NCBI GenBank assembly: GCA_037693485.1
Contig: CM075347.1
Coordinates: 143,977,501-144,041,500 of the forward strand
Direction: 5' to 3'
DNA length: 64,000 nucleotides
Origin: Kitagawia praeruptora
Lineage: Eukaryota > Streptophyta > Magnoliopsida > Apiales > Apiaceae
The notes beneath the pieces were generated by a model, which was given only the letters and a program-made list of their open reading frames with translations, did not search any database and had not been told where the DNA came from. The stretch's first letter is position 1. Every line of letters begins with the position of its first letter. Positions 59,677 to 64,000 of this stretch are shown here, piece by piece. Both the position numbers and the translations under genes were made by a program.

Positions 59677-60938
59677 AAATTATGCCACCTTTTTAAAAAT
59701 CATTTACTACATGCACAAATAACTCCCATGTTATTTTATTTAATATTACTACCTTGCTGGGAACTAAAAATTTTACTCAAATTAATTATGTTATCTATCT
59801 ATTATGTTTAGTATGAGCATCAAATGAATTATGTTGTTTGTGTATTATGTTTAGTATAGGTCAAAATGATTTTTGACGAATTATGAAAAATTCAATATAC
59901 CCGTTATAATAATTTAAAACATAATTTTGTGATTAGTTAAATAATTTACATATGAGATACAAACACTGTATTGATTTTTAATTAAATTAAAAAGTGTAGT
60001 TGGACTTGGGTAAAAAATTTAATCAAATGAATTATGTTATCTATCTATTATGTTTAGTATGAGCATCAAATGAATTATGTTGTTTGTGTATTATGTTACT
60101 ATAGGTCAAAATGATTTTTGACGAGTTATAAAAAATTCAATATACCCGTTATAATAATTTAAAACATAATTTTGTGATCAGTTAAGTAATTTACATATGA
60201 GATACAAACACTGTATTGATTTTTAATTCAATTAAAAAGCGTAGTTGGACTTGGGTTAGGACACGACATTATAAATTAGATTATAGATGCAATACAATTA
60301 ATTATGAGATTAAGATGTATAATTATGTTAATGAAAGATTGATATTTAAAAAAAATAATAAATTGCATATATAATACATAATCGATAGAATCACGAGTGA
60401 AATCACTAAATTTTTACTACAATCAAATCAATATTAGGCTCTACACCACTAAAAATCAAAATGATAGTAGAATGACCGAACATTCAACTTAAATCACTAA
60501 AATTTGAATCCAAATCACTAAAATTTTGAACGCAATTACCAAAATTTTCAAAATCTGAAAATCTAATAGTGTTCGAAGGTGCCTGTATGACGGTGGTAGA
60601 GTGGGTGAATGAGCTTTATAAAATCGGATCTTATGTGAGAGGATGAAAAGTGAGATGAATGAGTGATCGGAGGTGTAGGGTGGTTGGAATTCGTGACAAA
60701 CGTGTTTGCAAGTTATTTCTAGAGTGTTGGTCGATTTGGTGACATTAAAGAATTGTCAAGTGATAATAGTTTATAGATGTATACACACAATGTATCATAC
60801 TTCAAATAATTTATTAAATGTATCACACTTTTTATCTATTATATTTCAAAAATTACGAATCATCTATCTTAAGAATCATAACAATTAAATTAGACAAATT
60901 TAAATGGTGCCCGTGCTTTGCACGGGCTATCATGCTAG

Positions 60939-61230
60939 TATACTATTATAAGCGAAATAGGTTATATTTGGTTGGTTGGTAGTTTGGTCACTTTATTTGG
61001 CACACTAAATAATAACCTTTAGATTATAAGACAGATAAATGAGAACCGTTGGATCTAATCCTAAAACAATATTCCTATCTATACTATACTATTATAAGAG
61101 AAATTGGGTATATTTGGTTGGTTGGTAGTTTGGTCACTTTATTTGGTACACATAATAACCTTCAGATTATAATAGAGATAAATGAGAACCATTGGATCTA
61201 ATCCTAGAAGAATATTCCTTTTATAGTATT
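60939..61230 (+). mobile_element. Two adjacent Helitron 5' ends
   Basis: gttatatttggttggttggtagtttggtcact type sequence occurs at 60961 (5' truncated) and again after a full A|TCTATACTATACTATTATAAG start at 61078. Both continue gagaacc(g/a)ttggatctaatcc. No matching 3' hairpin was found to the right within the window. Confidence 0.6.
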
Positions 61231-61744
61231 TAAAATGTCGGAGTGGAGTTGGTGGTTGTGTTGTTGGTGTTGGTGGTGGTGAAATCCGCCGGAGTGGTGT
61301 TGGTGAAACCCGCCGGAATGTTGTTGGTGTTGGTGGTGGTGGTGTTGGTGAAACCCGTCGGAGTGGTGGTGGTGGTGTTGATGAAACCCGCCGGAATGGT
61401 ACCCAGAGTGGTGTTGGTGGTCGTGGTGTTGGTGAAATCCAGCATAGTGGTGGCATTGGTGGTCCTATTGTTGGTGAAATCCACCATAGTAGTGGTATTG
61501 GTGGTCCTGTTGTTGGTGAAATCCACCGGAGTGGTGATACTGGTGGTCATGTTGTTGGTGAACTCAGTCTGAGTGATGTTGGTGGTGGTGGTGTTGATCT
61601 TGGTGAAATCGGGGGTGGTGCATAACTAATGTGAACTGGTGGACACCGACAAGACTGATAAGACCGATTGATGATTGCAAACACTCCTGAATCAGTATAA
61701 TGCAGAATCAGTATCAAGATCAAAACACAAATTGAGGAAGCCAT
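61139..61744 (-). pseudogene. Secreted proline-rich repeat protein, one stop
   Basis: The frame starts MASSICVLILILILHY, a plausible signal peptide cleaved after about residue 23 (GVFA). It is followed by SYAPPPISPRSTPPPP and then many xSPTxxPPxP and RRVSPTPPPP repeats. An in-frame TGA at 61547-61549 stops it after 65 residues. The same frame then stays open to 61139. The layout resembles hydroxyproline-rich or proline-rich cell-wall proteins; I cannot name a family member. The 3' end of the frame enters the Helitron 5' end at 61078-61230. A telo-box AAACCCTA lies just before the ATG. Confidence 0.5.
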
Positions 61745-61749
61745 ATGCT

Positions 61750-62365
61750 AGGGTTTGCGTTCTGGGTTTTGGGTTTGGGGGCAATAATTGAAATGGTAAA
61801 ATGAATAGTGTTTTCCCTTTGGCAAGTACGGTAAAATGATTGGCAAGGATAGTAAAATGATTATTTCAATTTATTTTATTCAAAATGCTAAAGGCCTTGA
61901 TGTGGGGTCTCACTATATTGAACTCTTATCTGCTTCTATGTCTCATGAAAATTATAATTTTGATAACGAGACTCGGGCCGGTCCGAAGGTAAGGCCACCA
62001 AGGCCAATGCCTAGGGCACCACATTGATAACATTAATAAGGGGCACCAAAATTTCTGTTTATGTTTAATATAATATATATATATATATATAGGTCATTGC
62101 TCCATGAAGAATACCCTTATATAAAGAACAACAAAGAACACCATAGAATCTTACATAAAATTGCATTTAGATTCTAATTTTTACATCAAAAATGATGTTT
62201 TATGAATAAAAATAGAATCTAACAAAAAATTAGGATTAAATATAACATAATTACACATAATTTTATTGTTACAAAAATATATATAAGATTATACACTGGA
62301 TTCTATGTAACATTTGATTTACAAAATTTAGATGAGATTCTATGTTAGATTCGATATGTTAGGCT
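61750..62365. other. No gene seen
   Basis: AT-rich, with a (ta)n microsatellite at about 62074-62092. No coding or transposon ends recognised. Confidence 0.5.
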
Positions 62366-63649
62366 TGTTGAGTATTGAATACGATAAAAGAATACAGAGG
62401 GGGGGTGAATGGATTCTTGAACTTTTCTTTGTTCGAGTCTATGTAGCAAGAGTGTTTGTGTGTGCAAGAATGAAGGTGCGGATAAAGAACAACACAAGAC
62501 ACAGTATCACTTTAATCTAATGTATTATTAGATAAAGGTTGCTACAATCTGTGAATATAAATGATAGTATTCTCAGCTTCGTTTTTCTCAGAGAGATACA
62601 GATTACAACGTATGAAAAACTTGACTCACAAAGGTTACAAAGTTAATGACTTAGGAAGTGAGGCTGTATCCTTATAGAACATGGATACACCCTACTTACT
62701 ACAAATAAGGTAGCTGAACAAATTACTTTCTAGTCTGTCTATCCTTTTTGAGTAAGTGTCCAAACGGTTATAGATTTGACTTTGCAAAGTCTGTTCAGAT
62801 CCACTTCTTTAGCCTCTTGTCTCTTCTATATCTCTCCAAGCTTCCTTGTAGGCTTTCCAGAGCACGTTACAGATTGTGGTCCATAAAGTGCATTGGCTTG
62901 TTGCAGGTTTCTGACTTGTACAATTCCTTCAGTACTTTGTCTCCAAGAATGTATTCGAGAAGTGACTAACTAGTTGATTCGAGAACTAGAATTGAATTGA
63001 TCGATAACTCTGAGTTCTCGAATACTGTTATATTTGACATATCGAATTACTTCTCGAATAGCTCTTTTCTTCAGGATTCCTTGAGTTGTCGAATAGAACA
63101 CTTGACTTGTCGAATCCTTGAGATATCGAATATCTTTCTGAGTCCTTGAGATATCGAATGGAACTTTGACTTGTTGACTCCTTGAGAACTCGAATACCAC
63201 TTTGACTTGTTGACTTCCTGAGTTCTCGAATAGAGTACATAGACATATCGAATCTCTGAGATATCGAACAGTGTATTCAGAGATATCGAATAGTGTCTTG
63301 AGATATCGAATCCCTGACTTCTCGAATGCTGGACTTCTCGAATAGACAAATATACTTCTCGAATTGGTACTTAGGCAAATTCTTCATTTCTTCAAATCCC
63401 AACTGTGATTATTTGATAGTCTCTAACTCCTTGCTTGAGGCATGAACCTTGGAACTTCTTTCAAGCATTATTCTAGACTCTATAAGTACAGTTACACAAC
63501 TAGGATTTATTGCCTACTACAAGTACAATACAAACAGAAACTCTACAACTAGAGGTTCCCTCAGTTAAGAGGTCATGTAAGTAATGCAAAGCATTACAAA
63601 CAATTAGGCTTGTTATTAGATGTATACAGGCATGCCTCTGTAACTAACA
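62366..63649 (-). repeat. LTR of a SIRE-like Copia element
   Basis: On the minus strand it begins TGTTAGTTACAGAGG at 63649, directly after the polypurine tract TTTGGGGGAGAT, and ends TACTCAACA at 62366. This 1,284-bp LTR is therefore the 3' LTR of an element whose body runs right, off the window. A long LTR, that tract and an extra ORF next to it point to the SIRE/Maximus group of Copia, by motif only. Confidence 0.78.
62970..63370. repeat. tcgaat repeat cluster within the LTR
   Basis: About 25 occurrences of tcgaa(t/c), arranged as degenerate units of the type cttgagatatcgaat and ttgacttgtcgaat with 15- to 30-bp spacing. Reading frames across it have no coding meaning. Confidence 0.8.
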
Positions 63650-63799
63650 ATCTCCCCCAAAATGTGAGTGAGACCCTTAGTCACAATTTCATGTCTGATA
63701 ACAAGCCTAACATACATAAAGATAAAACTTTAACAGTACAGGTATGTAGATTGATTGAGGAAAGTACATAGAAGTGTTCTTACAAGATATGAGAAACTG

Positions 63800-64000
63800 C
63801 TAGCCATATCCTTTTGGATTCATCTCTTGAGCTTTGGCTTGCAGATTCTCATTTTTCATTTTCTCCTCAGCTTCTTTGGCTTTCTTCTTTGCATTTTCCT
63901 CCATGGCAAGAATAATGTCTTCCATTGCAGTGAGTTCTTCAATTAGAGGGAAGCCTGATAAATCCTTAAGTACTTCATTCAGCTGTTTCTCAGAATAGGA
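63800..64000 (-). CDS. C-terminus of extra retrotransposon ORF, partial
   Basis: Open from the window edge to TAG at 63800-63802, 66 residues, no internal Met start needed. It holds a charged, heptad-like helix (MEENAKKKAKEAEEKMKNE) and ends QEMNPKGYG. It lies between the internal region and the polypurine tract, the place where SIRE-type elements carry an extra, often coiled-coil, ORF. The role is not known, and the N-terminal part lies outside the window. Confidence 0.55.
   Translation of the reverse strand, partial: SYSEKQLNEVLKDLSGFPLIEELTAMEDIILAMEENAKKKAKEAEEKMKNENLQAKAQEMNPKGYG

Larger units (their letters stand above)
58944..60938 (+). mobile_element. Outer Helitron (proposed)
   Basis: The 3' end is CCCGTGCtttGCACGGG...ATGCTAG|T at 60910-60938. 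The likely 5' end is TCTATACTATA at 58944-58954, with the short Helitron inserted 11 bases inside it. The interior has a tRNA-like segment and a 246-bp-spaced duplication (attatgttatctatctatta at 59785 and 60031). The 3' end is clear. The 5' end is inferred. Confidence 0.55.

Noticed and set aside
61230..61572. Thr-rich minus-strand frame and Val-rich plus-strand frame
   Set aside because: They are shifted or complementary readings of the ggtggt repeat; the frame with the signal peptide is the better candidate.
62970..63349. Ser/Arg-rich frames in the tcgaat cluster
   Set aside because: Repeat-derived frames within a Copia LTR.

Overview
This window is nuclear DNA of a flowering plant, most likely a eudicot. 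It has GT-AG introns, an AP-4 epsilon gene and an NHL/LEA_2 gene of plant type, Tat-lineage Ty3/gypsy and SIRE-like Copia retrotransposons, Helitrons, Pack-MULE, hAT, Harbinger and Stowaway elements, and long AT-rich intergenic DNA. The species cannot be named from the sequence.

Layout. At 652-5378 lies a gag-only, decayed Ty3/gypsy element with a 5-bp target duplication. From 6.8 to 11.1 kb there are MITEs and a 1.1-kb hAT element. At 11140 a Helitron 5' end is interrupted by a complete 10.7-kb Tat-lineage retrotransposon (11188-21868). That element carries gag, protease, reverse transcriptase, two RNase H segments and integrase, all broken by stop codons. It also carries an antisense gene with two introns and its own TATA box. 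From 22 to 39 kb is a dense non-autonomous DNA-transposon landscape: Helitrons ending in a GC hairpin plus CTAG, hAT elements with 8-bp duplications, Stowaways with TA, Harbinger MITEs with TTA or TAA, and a MULE-like element.

The one clearly intact host gene is the AP-4 adaptor complex epsilon subunit on the minus strand (50258 to 40786, 11 exons, 971 residues predicted). Just upstream of it sits a Pack-MULE (50686-52037) that captured the last exon of the mitochondrial TIM9 gene. Next comes an intronless NDR1/HIN1-like membrane protein gene (53695-53093, minus). At 53.9-55.6 kb a Harbinger-type element is filled by a 29-bp minisatellite.

From 56 to 61 kb there are gag relics, one split by a MULE, and nested Helitrons. 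At 61139-61744 (minus) a signal-peptide plus proline-rich repeat reading frame with one premature stop abuts a Helitron 5' end. At the right edge a SIRE-like Copia LTR (62366-63649, minus) is followed by the coiled-coil C-terminus of an extra ORF that runs off the window.

Splice sites, target duplications and terminal repeats were read directly from the sequence. Family names rest on recognised motifs, not on database searches.
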